From contig CALXBH010000042.1 of assembly GCA_944386475.1 (NCBI GenBank), positions 1 to 59,235 on the forward strand: DNA of 59,235 bases. The letters are read 5' to 3'. Source of the DNA: an uncultured Clostridia bacterium (GTDB lineage Bacteria; Bacillota; Clostridia; Oscillospirales; Ruminococcaceae). Position numbers and translations under genes: made by a program. The notes beneath the pieces are model-generated. The model was not told where the DNA came from, searched no databases, and worked only from the letters and a program-made list of their open reading frames with translations. Shown piece by piece: positions 58,637 through 59,235 of the stretch (positions are counted from its first letter, which is position 1; every line of letters starts with the position of its first letter).

Positions 58637-58665
58637 TTGACAAAGACCCCAAGCTGTGGTAAAAT
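58637..58665 (+). promoter_or_regulatory. rRNA promoter P2
   Basis: TTGACA (58637-58642), a 17-bp spacer and TAAAAT (58660-58665), 64 bp after P1, a tandem arrangement typical of rrn operons. Confidence 0.88.
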
Positions 58666-58671
58666 AGAAGA

Positions 58672-58878
58672 ACGCCAAAGCCGAAAGGCGGGCGGCTTCA
58701 GAGGACCTTGAAAATTAAACAATAGTGAGCGAAGAACGAAGTAAACTTGAACCTGTTAATTCAGAAGCCTTTTTAAAAAGGTACAACGAACTAACGGAAG
58801 ACGTTAGTGATTCGAGTGAGCGAGAGCTTAACTCAAGCTTTTGGTTAAGACATACCGAAAGGTATGTTTTGATAACAC
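58672..58878 (+). other. Pre-rRNA leader with processing hairpins
   Basis: It contains CCTTGAAAATTAAACAATAG, a boxA-like leader sequence frequent in Firmicutes rrn operons. Hairpins follow, such as CTAACGGAAGACGTTAG and ACATACCGAAAGGTATGT (GAAA loop, 58850-58867), likely part of the RNase III processing region. An ORF over this stretch is spurious. Confidence 0.75.

Positions 58879-59235
<357 letters not shown>

Overview
This window looks like chromosomal DNA of an anaerobic, low-to-mid-GC Gram-positive bacterium of the class Clostridia, most likely an Oscillospiraceae/Ruminococcaceae-type gut organism. The evidence is the gene order (tig-clpP-clpX-lon-engB, a Firmicutes-style division and cell-wall cluster, secG-rnr, rsmD-coaD), the DUF1540, DUF4491, DUF881 and DUF1290 families typical of Bacillota, an acetyl-CoA-type MetA, formate-tetrahydrofolate ligase, sigma-A promoters with 17-bp spacers, AGGAGG Shine-Dalgarno sites with many TTG/GTG starts, and a 16S rRNA 5' end of clostridial character. 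The genus cannot be fixed from reading alone.

Layout. (1) 1-14390: a plus-strand housekeeping block: yraN (cut by the window edge), M19 dipeptidase, thrC, a tiny minus-strand DUF1540 gene, metallophosphoesterase, trigger factor and the Clp/Lon proteolysis genes, engB, lysA, yerC, a methyltransferase and hslO. (2) 14460-15350: eight tRNA genes (Asp-Phe-Gly-Cys-Val-Asp-Phe-Gly) behind a consensus promoter; Asp-Phe-Gly is a duplicated block. (3) 15353-16422: about 1 kb without genes, holding an eroded array of repeats resembling type I-C CRISPR repeats, followed by an AT-rich stretch and an orphan promoter-hairpin unit. (4) 16423-26467: a GH106-like glycosidase, a LiaF-like membrane protein, and a divergent type IIA topoisomerase pair whose two subunit genes are separated by a DUF6056-like membrane protein gene, then a sugar O-acetyltransferase. 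(5) 26705-32470: secG, rnr, manA, a ROK glucokinase, a modular repeat region and a Crp/Fnr regulator. (6) 32831-36904: a five-gene minus-strand run fhs-tsaE-tsaB-rpiB-upp. (7) 36905-37544: a second copy of the modular repeat family, inverted. (8) 37431-40380: rodA, rsmD, coaD and a coiled-coil protein. (9) 40463-55735: the mra/division cluster mraZ-rsmH-ftsL-pbp-murE-murF-mraY-ftsW-murG-murA-ftsQ-DUF881-DUF1290-ftsZ; murD is absent from its usual place and ftsA is not present. (10) 55893-58538: corA with a long leader containing a small upstream ORF, DUF4491 and metA. (11) 58573-59235: two tandem rRNA promoters, the pre-rRNA leader and the first ~357 nt of 16S rRNA.

Most genes are ordinary core genes. 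The parts that deserve a second look are the non-coding ones: the CRISPR-like relic beside the tRNA cluster, the modular repeats with variable-loop hairpins at 31.5 and 37.2 kb, the corA and ftsZ leaders, and the candidate small RNA near 16.2 kb. All statements rest on reading the sequence and on family knowledge; no searches were run.
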